This document shows, piece by piece, positions 28,216-36,965 of a stretch of DNA of 64,000 nt. This DNA is from Pseudomonadota bacterium. GTDB taxonomy: Bacteria > Pseudomonadota > Gammaproteobacteria > Pseudomonadales > Pseudomonadaceae. The first letter of the stretch is position 1; each line of letters starts with the position of its first letter. The DNA lies in the NCBI GenBank assembly GCA_023431055.1, contig JAEYXX010000001.1:62001-126000 (forward strand). The letters are read 5' to 3'. Below the pieces are notes generated by a model, which ran no database searches, was not told the origin of the DNA, and saw nothing but the letters and a program-made list of their open reading frames with translations. Position numbers and translations under genes: made by a program.

Positions 28216-29238
28216 TCAGAAACCTGCGGTAGGGATGAAATCAACGTCGGTCTTGGGCTCGCCACACATCAGCAGTTCGATGACCTGAGCCAGCGTACGC
28301 CCCTCGAAAAGAATGGCATGCAGGCCAGCGACCAGCGGCATGTAGACCTCGAGCTCTTCGGCACGCGCCTTGAGCACCTTGAGCGTGTTGACCCCCTCGG
28401 CGACTTCGCCGAGTCGCTGCACCGCCTCGTCCAGGCTGAGCCCCTCGCCCAGGGCGAAACCGACCTGGTAGTTGCGGCTCTTCGGGGACGAACAGGTGAC
28501 GATCAGATCGCCAACGCCGGCCAGGCCGAGAAAAGTCATGGGGTTGGCACCGAGCTTGACCGCGAAGCGGGTCATCTCCGCCAGGGCGCGGGTAATCAGC
28601 ATGCTCTTGGTGTTCTCGCCCATGCCCAGCGCGGCCGCCATACCGGACATGATGGCGTAGACGTTCTTCAAGGCACCGCCGAGCTCGACGCCGAAGCGGT
28701 CGGCACTGGCGTAGACGCGGAAGGTTCGGCCGTGCAGCGCCTGCTGCACGCGCAGGCAGAGTTCTTCGTCCTCACTGGCGATCACCGTCGCGGTCAGCGC
28801 GTGGTCAGCCACTTCCTTGGCCAGATTCGGCCCGGACAGCACCCCAATGCGCGCATCGGGGGCGATTTCCTCGAGAATCTGGCTCATCAGCTTGAAGGTC
28901 TTGGCTTCGATGCCCTTGGTCGTGCTGATCAGCATCTTGCCCGCCAGTTGCCCCGCCACCGGCTGCAGCGCATCGCGCAGTGCGCTGGACGGCAGCGCCA
29001 CCAGCACCAGCTCGGCCTGCTGCAGTGTCGCGACAAGATCGCTGGTCGGCTCGATACCGGGGTGCAACTTGACCCCCTTCAGATAACGCGGGTTTTCGCC
29101 GCTCTGGCGCATCTGCTCGGCCTGCTCGGGGTCGCGCATCCATTGCAGGACGCGCTGACCGTTCTCCGCCAGCAGATTGGCCAGGGCGGTACCGAAGCTG
29201 CCGCCGCCGAGTACGGCAATGGGTTGGAGCTGTGTCAT
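28216..29238 (-). CDS. gpsA: Glycerol-3-phosphate dehydrogenase [NAD(P)+]
   Basis: 340 residues. N-terminal Rossmann motif [12 protein letters not shown] at residues 9-20; the middle carries [16 protein letters not shown] and [10 protein letters not shown], and [28 protein letters not shown] contains the catalytic Lys in LKN. It reduces dihydroxyacetone phosphate to sn-glycerol-3-phosphate, the backbone of phospholipids. GGAAGA precedes the ATG at 29238. It is divergent from the PA1611-type hybrid kinase and near fabAB, so several membrane-lipid genes lie together. Confidence 0.95.
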   Translation of the reverse strand: MTQLQPIAVLGGGSFGTALANLLAENGQRVLQWMRDPEQAEQMRQSGENPRYLKGVKLHPGIEPTSDLVATLQQAELVLVALPSSALRDALQPVAGQLAGKMLISTTKGIEAKTFKLMSQILEEIAPDARIGVLSGPNLAKEVADHALTATVIASEDEELCLRVQQALHGRTFRVYASADRFGVELGGALKNVYAIMSGMAAALGMGENTKSMLITRALAEMTRFAVKLGANPMTFLGLAGVGDLIVTCSSPKSRNYQVGFALGEGLSLDEAVQRLGEVAEGVNTLKVLKARAEELEVYMPLVAGLHAILFEGRTLAQVIELLMCGEPKTDVDFIPTAGF

Positions 29239-29280
29239 AGATCTTCCGAATGAGGCCATGCGTGATGGCGGTCTGCGGGC

Positions 29281-29286
29281 ATTATA
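29281..29286 (-). promoter_or_regulatory. Candidate -10 element of gpsA
   Basis: A perfect TATAAT on the minus strand lies 43 bases upstream of the gpsA ATG. I find no convincing -35 hexamer at 16-18 bases, so the promoter may depend on an activator or the match may be chance. Confidence 0.4.
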
Positions 29287-29442
29287 CGGAGCCGAGAGTA
29301 CCCGGCCAGGGCAAAAGTTCAGTGGCGAGCGGCCGACGAGGCTGGCAAACGAGAATTGGCGCAGAGTGCACGCGCCTGAGACTGGCAAAGCGCGACGGGT
29401 CGGTTAACATGCCGGATCGACGTTAATTGCCAAGGACGATTC

Positions 29443-31413
29443 GTGCCCACAGGCAGCCCCTTGCCCCCGCCCTGCCCCTCTCGGGAGCCGCAGTCCGCCA
29501 GGGACGGTGCAACCACTGGCCAGCGCCGTGGCTGGAACATTCATACCCGCACCCAGCTGATCAGCGTCGGCCCTGCACTGCTGCTGACCCTGCTGCTTAC
29601 CGGTTTTCTCACCTTCACCCGGTTGCAGGACCTGCGCCAGGAGCAGGGCCACACCGGTCAATTGATCGCCAATCAGCTTGCGCCGGCCACCGAATACGGG
29701 GTGCTCAATGGCAACCTGGACACACTGGAAAGCCTGTTGCGCGCGACCTTGAGCACCCCCGACGTGCGTTTTGCCGAGGTACGTGACCGCGACGACAACA
29801 TTCTGGTCTACGTCGAACGGCCCAAGGAGCAAGGCCACAGCACGCCTCAGGTGGAGGTGTTTCAGGCACCGATCCACCTGCAAGGACCGCCTGGCGTAGG
29901 GCTAGCCATGCCGCCGCGGGGCAAGGTGATCGGCGATGGCTATCTCGGCCGCGTCGTCGTGGGCATGTCCAACGACACCTTCAATACCCGCCAGCAGGAA
30001 ATTCTGCTCAAGGCTGGCGTCCTCTCGCTGTTCGCCCTGCTGCTGACCTTCCTCCTCGCCCGCCGCCTGGCGCGCCGCCTCGCTCAGCCGCTCAGCGCCA
30101 TGGGTCAGGCGCTCGAGCGCATCCAGAGCGGTGACTATCGTCCGTCCCTGGTCGAGCGGGGCAACGACGAGCTGACCGACCTGGCCAGGCATATCAACAA
30201 CCTGGCCAGCGCACTCGAGCAAAGCGGCCGCGAACAACAGCAGGCGATCGCCGAACTGGTCCAGGCGCGCGAGGAATCCGAACAGGCCAACCGCGCCAAG
30301 TCGGATTTCCTGGCCATGATGAGCCATGAGCTGCGCACCCCCATGAACGGCGTGCTGGGCATGCTGCAATTATTGGAGACCACCAGCCTCAACGACGAGC
30401 AGAGCGAATACGCAGCGCTGGCGACCGAGTCCACCGAACACCTGCTCAAGGTCATCAACGACATACTCGATTTCTCGCGCATCGAGCGCGGAGCGCTGGA
30501 ACTCGAAGCCATTCCCTTCAATCTGCCGGAGCTGTTGCAGGGATCGATCCAGGTCTTCCAGCACAGTGCCCAGCAGCGCGGCCTGCAACTGCTGCTGGAT
30601 GCCCAGCCGGGCCTGGAGCAGCTGGAAGTACGCGGTGACCCCACACGCATCCGACAAATCCTGGTCAACCTGATCGGCAATGCGCTGAAGTTCACCGAAG
30701 AAGGCCATATCCGCGTGGAGACCCGCTGGCAGCTGCTGGACGACCAGGTCCTGTGGTTCACCTGCGCTGTGCACGACAGCGGCATCGGCATCGAGGCTGA
30801 ACGCCTGGATCACATGTTCGACGCCTTCCAGCAGGCTGACACCTCCATTTCCCGGCGCTACGGCGGCACCGGACTCGGCCTGCCGATTGCGCGCACGCTC
30901 GCCGAGCGCATGGGCGGCACCCTGCGCGCAGAAAGTCAGTTGGGCGCAGGCTCGGTCTTCACCCTGGAAATCCCCCTGCCTTTTCGCCCCTGCAGCGAGC
31001 AAGTGCAAAACAGCGACAGCCAGAGCCTGGGCAGCGGCGAGGGCCAGCCGGTACTGCTGGTCGAAGACAACCCGGTGAACCAGACGGTGATCGAAGCCAT
31101 GCTGCGCAGCCTGGGTTATCAGGTCAGCCTGGTCGGCGATGGCCAGCAGGCCGTGCAGAGCTGCAGCCAGCAGGATTACGCCGCGATTCTCATGGATTGC
31201 AGACTGCCGCTGATGGACGGCTACGAAGCGACACGGCAGATCCGTCAGCTCGAACGGGGGCGACAGGTACCCATCATCGCCCTGACCGCCAACGCCCTGC
31301 AGGGTGATCGCGAAGCCTGCCTGCAAGCGGGAATGAACGATTACCTGGCAAAACCGTTCAAACGAGCAGATCTGCAACGCATTCTGCTGCGCTGGTTGCC
31401 AGCCCGACCATAG
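29443..31413 (+). CDS. Hybrid sensor histidine kinase (PA1611-type)
   Basis: 656 residues. Transmembrane helix about 41-60, extracytoplasmic domain about 61-185, second helix about 188-208, HAMP, HisKA with His295 in MMSHELRTP, HATPase with DSGIGI and GGTGLGL, and a receiver with Asp585 (AILMDCRLP). No Hpt domain. Position directly before fabA and domain order match P. aeruginosa PA1611, which acts through HptB and interacts with RetS to influence the Gac/Rsm switch. The start is GTG with AAGGA 7-8 bases before it. It is divergent from gpsA. Confidence 0.92.
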   Translation: MPTGSPLPPPCPSREPQSARDGATTGQRRGWNIHTRTQLISVGPALLLTLLLTGFLTFTRLQDLRQEQGHTGQLIANQLAPATEYGVLNGNLDTLESLLRATLSTPDVRFAEVRDRDDNILVYVERPKEQGHSTPQVEVFQAPIHLQGPPGVGLAMPPRGKVIGDGYLGRVVVGMSNDTFNTRQQEILLKAGVLSLFALLLTFLLARRLARRLAQPLSAMGQALERIQSGDYRPSLVERGNDELTDLARHINNLASALEQSGREQQQAIAELVQAREESEQANRAKSDFLAMMSHELRTPMNGVLGMLQLLETTSLNDEQSEYAALATESTEHLLKVINDILDFSRIERGALELEAIPFNLPELLQGSIQVFQHSAQQRGLQLLLDAQPGLEQLEVRGDPTRIRQILVNLIGNALKFTEEGHIRVETRWQLLDDQVLWFTCAVHDSGIGIEAERLDHMFDAFQQADTSISRRYGGTGLGLPIARTLAERMGGTLRAESQLGAGSVFTLEIPLPFRPCSEQVQNSDSQSLGSGEGQPVLLVEDNPVNQTVIEAMLRSLGYQVSLVGDGQQAVQSCSQQDYAAILMDCRLPLMDGYEATRQIRQLERGRQVPIIALTANALQGDREACLQAGMNDYLAKPFKRADLQRILLRWLPARP

Positions 31414-31484
31414 GCGAGTGGCCCCGGTGACAAGCCGGCGTTACAAGGGGAAACTGCTGTGTCTGTGACAATGCCAGTACAGCA

Positions 31485-31500
31485 GAGTACAACTGTACTC
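31485..31500. promoter_or_regulatory. Palindrome upstream of fabAB
   Basis: GAGTACAACTGTACTC is a perfect 7-bp inverted repeat with a 2-bp centre, 131 bases before the fabA start. The GTAC-containing halves resemble sites of the FabR/DesT class of TetR repressors that sense unsaturated to saturated acyl ratios. In P. aeruginosa DesT is known to act on fabAB. The assignment here is inference. Confidence 0.55.
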
Positions 31501-31630
31501 ACTGCGCTGTGACTTTCACCACAACGCAATAGTCTATGACTAGGCTGCCGGCAGACGCCCCCTATTTCAGGCGCGCCGGCCAGGACGATTCGCCCAGCCT
31601 TAGAAGCATGGGGACAATTGAGGAGCTCGC

Positions 31631-32146
31631 ATGACAAAACAAAACGCCTACTCTCGGGAAGACCTGCTCGCCTGCGGCCGCGGCGAACTGTTCGGCCCCG
31701 GGAACGCGCAACTGCCCGCCCCGAACATGCTGATGATCGATCGCATCGTTCACATCAGCGAGACCGGCGGCAAGCACGGCAAAGGCGAAATCGTCGCTGA
31801 GCTCGACATCAACCCGGACCTGTGGTTCTTCGGTTGCCACTTCGAAGGCGACCCGGTCATGCCAGGCTGCCTGGGCCTCGATGCCATGTGGCAGCTGGTC
31901 GGTTTCTATCTGGGCTGGCAAGGCAACCCGGGCCGCGGTCGTGCCCTGGGTAGCGGCGAGGTGAAGTTCTTCGGTCAGGTCCTGCCGACCGCCAAGAAAG
32001 TCACCTACAACATTCATATCAAGCGCACCATCAACCGCTCGCTGATCCTCGGCATCGCCGATGGCACCGTGGCCGTCGACGGCCGCGAGATCTACAGTGC
32101 CGAAGGCCTGCGCGTTGGCCTGTTCACCTCTACCGACAGTTTCTGA
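31631..32146 (+). CDS. fabA: 3-hydroxydecanoyl-[ACP] dehydratase/isomerase
   Basis: 171 residues, the normal length. The hotdog helix carries catalytic His70 and Asp84 ([22 protein letters not shown]). It dehydrates 3-hydroxydecanoyl-ACP and isomerises trans-2- to cis-3-decenoyl-ACP, the branch point of anaerobic unsaturated fatty-acid synthesis. GAGGAG lies 5 bases before the ATG. It is followed by fabB after 11 bases, the usual fabAB operon. Confidence 0.97.
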   Translation: MTKQNAYSREDLLACGRGELFGPGNAQLPAPNMLMIDRIVHISETGGKHGKGEIVAELDINPDLWFFGCHFEGDPVMPGCLGLDAMWQLVGFYLGWQGNPGRGRALGSGEVKFFGQVLPTAKKVTYNIHIKRTINRSLILGIADGTVAVDGREIYSAEGLRVGLFTSTDSF

Positions 32147-32157
32147 AGGACTTGCAC

Positions 32158-33378
32158 ATGCGTCGTGTCGTGATTACCGGTCTGGGCATCGTTTCCTGCC
32201 TGGGCAATGACAAAGAAGCCGTTGCCAACAGCCTCCGCGCGGGCAAATCCGGCATCCGTTTCAACCCGTCCTACGCTGAAATGGGCCTGCGTAGCCAAGT
32301 TTCCGGTTCGGTCAATCTGAACCTGGAAGAGTTGATCGACCGCAAGCTGTATCGCTTCATGGGCGACGCTGCGGCCTATGCCTACCTGTCGATGGAGCAG
32401 GCGATCAAGGATTCCGGCCTCAGCGAAGAGCAGATTTCCAACCCGCGCACCGGTCTGATCGCCGGTTCCGGTGGCGCTTCCACCGTCAACCAGATGGAAG
32501 CCATCGACACCCTGCGCGAGAAAGGCGTCAAGCGCATCGGCCCATACCGTGTGACCCGTACCATGGGCAGCACCGTATCGGCATGCCTGGCCACACCGTT
32601 CAAGATCAAGGGCGTCAACTTCTCCATCTCCTCGGCCTGTGCCACCAGCGCACACTGCATCGGCCAGGCCATGGAACAGATCCAGCTGGGCAAGCAGGAC
32701 GTGGTCTTCGCCGGTGGCGGTGAAGAGGAACACTGGAGCCAGAGCTGCCTGTTCGACGCCATGGGCGCCCTCTCCACCCAGTACAACGACACCCCGGAAA
32801 AGGCCTCGCGCGCCTACGACGCCAAGCGTGACGGTTTCGTCATCGCCGGCGGTGGCGGCATGGTCGTGGTCGAGGAGCTGGAACACGCCCTGGCCCGCGG
32901 CGCCAAGATCTACGCCGAAATCGTCGGCTATGGCGCGACCAGCGACGGCTACGACATGGTCGCGCCGAGCGGCGAAGGTGCCATCCGCTGCATGCAGCAG
33001 GCCCTGGCCACCGTCGACACTCCGATCGACTACCTGAATACCCACGGCACCTCCACCCCGGTCGGTGACGTCGCCGAAATCCGCGGTGTACGTGAAGTGT
33101 TCGGCGACAAGGCTCCGGCCATCAGCTCGACCAAGAGCCTGTCCGGCCACAGCCTCGGCGCTGCCGGCGTGCAGGAAGCGATCTACTGCATGCTGATGAT
33201 GGAAGGCAACTTCATCGCCGCGTCGGCCAACATCGACGAGCTCGACCCGGAAGTGGCCGACATGCCGATCCAGCTAAGCACCGTCGAGAACGCCAAGCTC
33301 GATACCGTGATGAGCAACAGCTTCGGCTTCGGCGGCACCAACGCCACCCTGGTGCTCAAGCGCTGGGCCGGCAAGTAA
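32158..33378 (+). CDS. fabB: Beta-ketoacyl-[ACP] synthase I
   Basis: 406 residues, thiolase fold. Catalytic Cys161 in [10 protein letters not shown], His in [11 protein letters not shown] near 297, His in [13 protein letters not shown] near 332. It condenses malonyl-ACP with acyl-ACP and elongates the cis-3-decenoyl product of FabA. The ATG at 32158 has AAGGA 8 bases upstream; an in-frame TTG six bases earlier is less likely. A terminator follows. Confidence 0.97.
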   Translation: MRRVVITGLGIVSCLGNDKEAVANSLRAGKSGIRFNPSYAEMGLRSQVSGSVNLNLEELIDRKLYRFMGDAAAYAYLSMEQAIKDSGLSEEQISNPRTGLIAGSGGASTVNQMEAIDTLREKGVKRIGPYRVTRTMGSTVSACLATPFKIKGVNFSISSACATSAHCIGQAMEQIQLGKQDVVFAGGGEEEHWSQSCLFDAMGALSTQYNDTPEKASRAYDAKRDGFVIAGGGGMVVVEELEHALARGAKIYAEIVGYGATSDGYDMVAPSGEGAIRCMQQALATVDTPIDYLNTHGTSTPVGDVAEIRGVREVFGDKAPAISSTKSLSGHSLGAAGVQEAIYCMLMMEGNFIAASANIDELDPEVADMPIQLSTVENAKLDTVMSNSFGFGGTNATLVLKRWAGK

Positions 33379-33395
33379 TCGCTGCTGCGGTAAAG

Positions 33396-33421
33396 AAAAC
33401 GGCGCCCTCGGGCGCCGTTTT
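33396..33421. terminator. Bidirectional intrinsic terminator between fabB and a chemoreceptor gene
   Basis: AAAACGGCGCC and GGCGCCGTTTT form an 11-bp perfect stem around a CTCG loop, with A tract on the left and T tract on the right. It can end transcription from both convergent genes. Confidence 0.9.
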
Positions 33422-33436
33422 CGCTTGCGGCCTGCT

Positions 33437-35062
33437 TCAGACCTTGAAGCGTGCCACCAGGTTGTTGAGGTCGACGGCCAGACGCGACAGTTCCTGGCTC
33501 GCCGCGCTGGTCTGATTGGCGCCAGCGGAGGTCTGCAGCGACAGATCGCGGATATTGACCAGATTGCGGTCCACTTCCCTCGCCACCTGAGCCTGCTCTT
33601 CCGAGGCGCTGGCAATCACCAGATTGCGCTCGTTGATCGAGGAAATCGCCTGGGTGATCTGCTCCAGCGCAACACCGGCAGCCTGGGCTACCTCCAACGT
33701 GGAACGGGCGCGGCCGTTGCTGCTCTGCATGGCGCTGACAGCGCGATCCGTACCGCTCTGGATGCCGCCGATCATCTGTTCGATTTCCTGGGTGGACTGC
33801 TGCGTGCGATGCGCCAGCGCGCGCACCTCATCGGCCACTACCGCGAAGCCGCGCCCTGCATCACCGGCACGCGCCGCCTCGATCGCCGCGTTGAGCGCCA
33901 GCAGGTTGGTCTGCTCGGCGATGGCGCGGATCACGTCCAGCACCTTGCTGATCTCCCGAACCCGCTCGGCCAGCTTCTCGACCTCCTGCGCGGTGCCGTT
34001 GACGTCCTCGGCCAATTGCCCGATGGAGCTGACGGTCTGACGTACCTGCTCGCGGCCCTGCAGCGCGGTGGCATTGGATTCGCGCGAAGCCTCGGAGGTG
34101 CTCACCGCATTGCGCGCCACCTCCTCCACCGCCGCCGTCATCTCGTTCACTGCGGTGGCCGCCTGCTCAATCTCGGTGTTCTGCTGGTGCAGACCGCGCG
34201 TCGAATCCTCGGTGACGGCATGCAGCTCTTCGGAGGCCGAGGCCAGTTGATTGGATGAGTCGGAAATGCTCTGGATGGTGGTGCGCAGGCTTTGTTGCAT
34301 GTTTTTCAGGGCATTGAGCAAGCGCGCAGGCTCGTCGCTCCCGTCAGCATGAATGTTCTGCGTCAGGTCTCCCGAGGCCACCACCTCGGCCACCCGCACC
34401 GCTTCCGTCAGCGGCGCAACGATGCTGCGTGTCAGTAGCAGGGCCAGCACCACGGTGGCCAGAGTCGCCACGATCATCATGCCGATCACCCAGATACGCG
34501 CAGAATCCGTCACCTCAGCAACCGTATCACCGGCAGCCAGCGCGCTTACCCGATTGATTTCGGTCAGCTTGCCGAGATTCTGCAGCATGTCGTCGGCATG
34601 CTGGTTGAGCGAGCCGCTAGCCACCTCGATGGCAGCATCGAAATTGCCCTGACGAGCGGCCTCCATTATTCGGCCCTGTTCCTGCAGGTATGCCGCCTCG
34701 ACACGCTTGAACTCGTCATAGATCGCCCGCTCTTCGGCGCTGGAAATCAATTGCTCATAAATGCCCTGGTTCTTGCCAAGCGATGAGCGCAACTCCTCAG
34801 CCAGACGCAGATTATTTTGCACCTGCGTTGAGTCACGATTGAGGGTCAGACGCAGAGTAATGGCACGCAAACGCAGCACGTTGGCATTCACATCACCAAT
34901 GGCCAACACACTAGGCAACCAGTTGACGTTGATCTCGTTGGACTTCTCCCGCATCGCCCCCATCTGCATCAGTGAAAAAATCCCGAGCAGTACAACCAAC
35001 AGAGCAACCAATCCAAATCCCAGAGCTGCCCGAGGGGCAATAGACAGATCACGCAGTGACAT
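33437..35062 (-). CDS. Methyl-accepting chemotaxis protein with four-helix-bundle sensor
   Basis: 541 residues. Transmembrane helix about 10-31, helical periplasmic domain about 32-190 of the 4HB_MCP type ([29 protein letters not shown]), second helix about 190-212, HAMP, and signalling coiled coil with [19 protein letters not shown]. 4HB domains bind small molecules such as amino acids or organic acids; the ligand here is unknown. The neighbouring P. aeruginosa gene of this size next to fabB is PA1608 (from memory). A near-perfect FliA promoter precedes it. Confidence 0.93.
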   Translation of the reverse strand: MSLRDLSIAPRAALGFGLVALLVVLLGIFSLMQMGAMREKSNEINVNWLPSVLAIGDVNANVLRLRAITLRLTLNRDSTQVQNNLRLAEELRSSLGKNQGIYEQLISSAEERAIYDEFKRVEAAYLQEQGRIMEAARQGNFDAAIEVASGSLNQHADDMLQNLGKLTEINRVSALAAGDTVAEVTDSARIWVIGMMIVATLATVVLALLLTRSIVAPLTEAVRVAEVVASGDLTQNIHADGSDEPARLLNALKNMQQSLRTTIQSISDSSNQLASASEELHAVTEDSTRGLHQQNTEIEQAATAVNEMTAAVEEVARNAVSTSEASRESNATALQGREQVRQTVSSIGQLAEDVNGTAQEVEKLAERVREISKVLDVIRAIAEQTNLLALNAAIEAARAGDAGRGFAVVADEVRALAHRTQQSTQEIEQMIGGIQSGTDRAVSAMQSSNGRARSTLEVAQAAGVALEQITQAISSINERNLVIASASEEQAQVAREVDRNLVNIRDLSLQTSAGANQTSAASQELSRLAVDLNNLVARFKV

Positions 35063-35152
35063 TTTGTGAAACTCCCATTGCGCGCAGAAGTCGAGGCATC
35101 CTCGGCCATACCTGGCCGAAAATATGATGAGATTGCGCTGATCCCGACTTGC

Positions 35153-35179
35153 TTATCGGCGTTATTTCCACGCTCTTGA
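35153..35179 (-). promoter_or_regulatory. FliA (sigma-28) promoter of the chemoreceptor gene
   Basis: On the minus strand, TCAA, then 15 bases, then GCCGATAA. This matches the flagellar sigma-28 consensus TAAA-N15-GCCGATAA with one substitution. The expected start point leaves about an 85-base leader before the ATG at 35062. It implies co-expression with late flagellar genes. Confidence 0.85.
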
Positions 35180-35198
35180 TAAGGCAATAAAAAAAATT

Positions 35199-35549
35199 CT
35201 AACGTCGCAGCGCCTTGGCCATGGCCTGGTCAACATGATGCCGCCATTCGTCATCGCGCCACTGCTGCTCCCTGCGTACCTGCCAATCATCGATGCGCTG
35301 CACGTCTTCGCACTGGCGAAAACCGTCCTCCCAGCCCTGGGCATACATCGGCTCGCTCATATAGCGCGGCACATTCTTGTCGAATTGACCCAGCGGCCCT
35401 GCTACCGAGCGCCCGCTGCTGCAACCCGCCTCGAAACCATCGACGAAGGTTGCCGGATAGTTGGCTGCCAGCATTTGCTCGCGCAGACTCTGGCAACCGA
35501 CCACGCTCAGCAGCAGAAAACCGCAGATCAACAGACGTGGGATGCTCAT
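35199..35549 (-). CDS. Lipoprotein of unknown function
   Basis: 116 residues. Lipoprotein signal with lipobox SVVGC near residue 19, then a mixed body with a second pair of cysteines (FEAGCSSG, FRQCEDV) and a charged Arg/Trp-rich tail. No family recognised. The ATG at 35549 follows AAGGAG; a GTG one codon earlier is possible. It starts 4 bases after the stop of the dual-specificity phosphatase gene, so it is probably the last gene of the PAP2/sulfatase operon. Confidence 0.8.
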   Translation of the reverse strand: MSIPRLLICGFLLLSVVGCQSLREQMLAANYPATFVDGFEAGCSSGRSVAGPLGQFDKNVPRYMSEPMYAQGWEDGFRQCEDVQRIDDWQVRREQQWRDDEWRHHVDQAMAKALRR

Positions 35550-35553
35550 CACT

Positions 35554-36234
35554 TCATGCTCCTTCGATCACGTCTACAAACCGTTCCTTGAGCGCGCACA
35601 GCGCCCATGCACTGGTGCTACAGGCACCTGTGGCCAATGCTGAACGCAACGCCGGAATGTCGGCGTCGCGCAGGTAACGCTCGGCGTCGCCCATGCGCTC
35701 TTCGCCGCCAAACCCACCACCGCGCATTTCTGCCAGCGCCTGCTCCTTGCTCCAGTTCTGGTAGATCACTCGGTACAGGGCGGCGATCAGCCCGGTACGG
35801 TTCTGCCCATGCTTGCAATGAATCAGTACCGTGCCGCGACTCTGCGCCTGGCGGATGCTGCGCAGCACTTCGATGACGTCGGCGTCATCGATACGATCAG
35901 TGCGCAACGGCAGGTGTACCTGATGAACACGCGGATCACCCAACCATTGCTCGTCGCCGCGCTGATAGAAGTTGATAACCGTGGTGATGCCAAGTTGCTG
36001 CAATTGCGGCCAGTCCTTCGTGCCTGGTAACGCACTTCGGTACAAATCCGGTGCCATGCGATACAGGTTGATGCGGGTGTCCAGTGGCTGTGCCCAGCTG
36101 GCTGGGCGCACGCCCTGCAGGGGCGCCGCCGATGTCGTCGCGCCCCACGCCATGCTCAGGGGCAGCGCCAACAGCGCACTGACGAAAACCACGGTAGCCA
36201 ACGCCAGGCGCAAGCCCTGTTGGAGTCTGTTCAT
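35554..36234 (-). CDS. Exported dual-specificity/tyrosine phosphatase-like protein
   Basis: 226 residues with an N-terminal signal peptide (cleavage near AWGA, residue 30). The cysteine-phosphatase signature CX5R is HCKHGQNRTG near residue 145, with an upstream Asp in the LRTDRIDDADV segment as possible general acid. The signal peptide implies action in the periplasm, where lipid phosphates are more likely substrates than phosphoproteins (inference; PTPMT1-like phosphatases of this fold act on phosphatidylglycerophosphate). The start overlaps the PAP2 gene by ATGA. Confidence 0.82.
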   Translation of the reverse strand: MNRLQQGLRLALATVVFVSALLALPLSMAWGATTSAAPLQGVRPASWAQPLDTRINLYRMAPDLYRSALPGTKDWPQLQQLGITTVINFYQRGDEQWLGDPRVHQVHLPLRTDRIDDADVIEVLRSIRQAQSRGTVLIHCKHGQNRTGLIAALYRVIYQNWSKEQALAEMRGGGFGGEERMGDAERYLRDADIPALRSALATGACSTSAWALCALKERFVDVIEGA

Positions 36235-36956
36235 CGGCAGGTTTCTCCCCAGACCACCTGATTCCCTGCGCGTTGTGCGACAGGCGCTCGGTAAAGCAGC
36301 CAGCGATAGGTCAGCACGCAGATCACCCAGTCGATCAGCAGCGTCCACAGGTTGTGCGAAAGAAAGTGCGCGCCCTGCAACATGCGCCCCAGAGAAAACA
36401 GCGAGCCCAGCCCCAACGCGACGACCAGCGCGATGCGCGCAGCGCGTGGGCGGCGATCGCGCAGCGCGAAAAACAGCGCTAGCAGTGAGAACCCGGCCGA
36501 GGCATGTCCGCCTGGCCAGCAACGCCCGGGATTGGCCGTAGGCGCGCGTTCAGCGAGCAGCGGTATGAACTGCTCCTGGCCACCGAACTCGCTCAGGCTC
36601 CAGGGGCAATGCATGCCGGTCAGCGTCTTCAGCGGCGTAACCACCGAGGTCGACAGCCCTAATGCCAGCACCAGATAACCGAGCTGACGGCGCCAGGCAC
36701 GCAAGCGCGTCGGCAGCATGCTGAGCGCAAAGCCGGCGATGGCCAGCACACCCAGCACGATCACCGCCTGCTTGGCGCGGTCATGCAGGATGTCTTCGAG
36801 CCAAAAGCTGCTACGGCCGATGAACCCCTGGCCGGGCTCGTAGAACAGATGAGCGAGGGCGAAATCCACAGGGCTGGGGTCGACCAGCAGTAGCAACGCC
36901 ATCAGCAGCAGTGGAATACCCAGCGCCAGACGAAAATCGAAATAACGAGACGGCAT
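36231..36956 (-). CDS. PAP2 family membrane phosphatase
   Basis: 241 residues, five to six membrane helices. The three PAP2 signatures are in order: KTLTGMHCPW (near 110), PGGHASAGF (near 148) and GRMLQGAHFLSHNLWT (near 195) with the catalytic histidines facing the periplasm. Family members dephosphorylate phosphatidate, undecaprenyl pyrophosphate or lipid A, or transfer phosphate between them (LpxT/LpxE types). It lies 9 bases after the sulfatase-like gene and overlaps the phosphatase gene. Confidence 0.88.
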   Translation of the reverse strand: MPSRYFDFRLALGIPLLLMALLLLVDPSPVDFALAHLFYEPGQGFIGRSSFWLEDILHDRAKQAVIVLGVLAIAGFALSMLPTRLRAWRRQLGYLVLALGLSTSVVTPLKTLTGMHCPWSLSEFGGQEQFIPLLAERAPTANPGRCWPGGHASAGFSLLALFFALRDRRPRAARIALVVALGLGSLFSLGRMLQGAHFLSHNLWTLLIDWVICVLTYRWLLYRAPVAQRAGNQVVWGETCR

Positions 36957-36965
36957 GGTCGTTCC

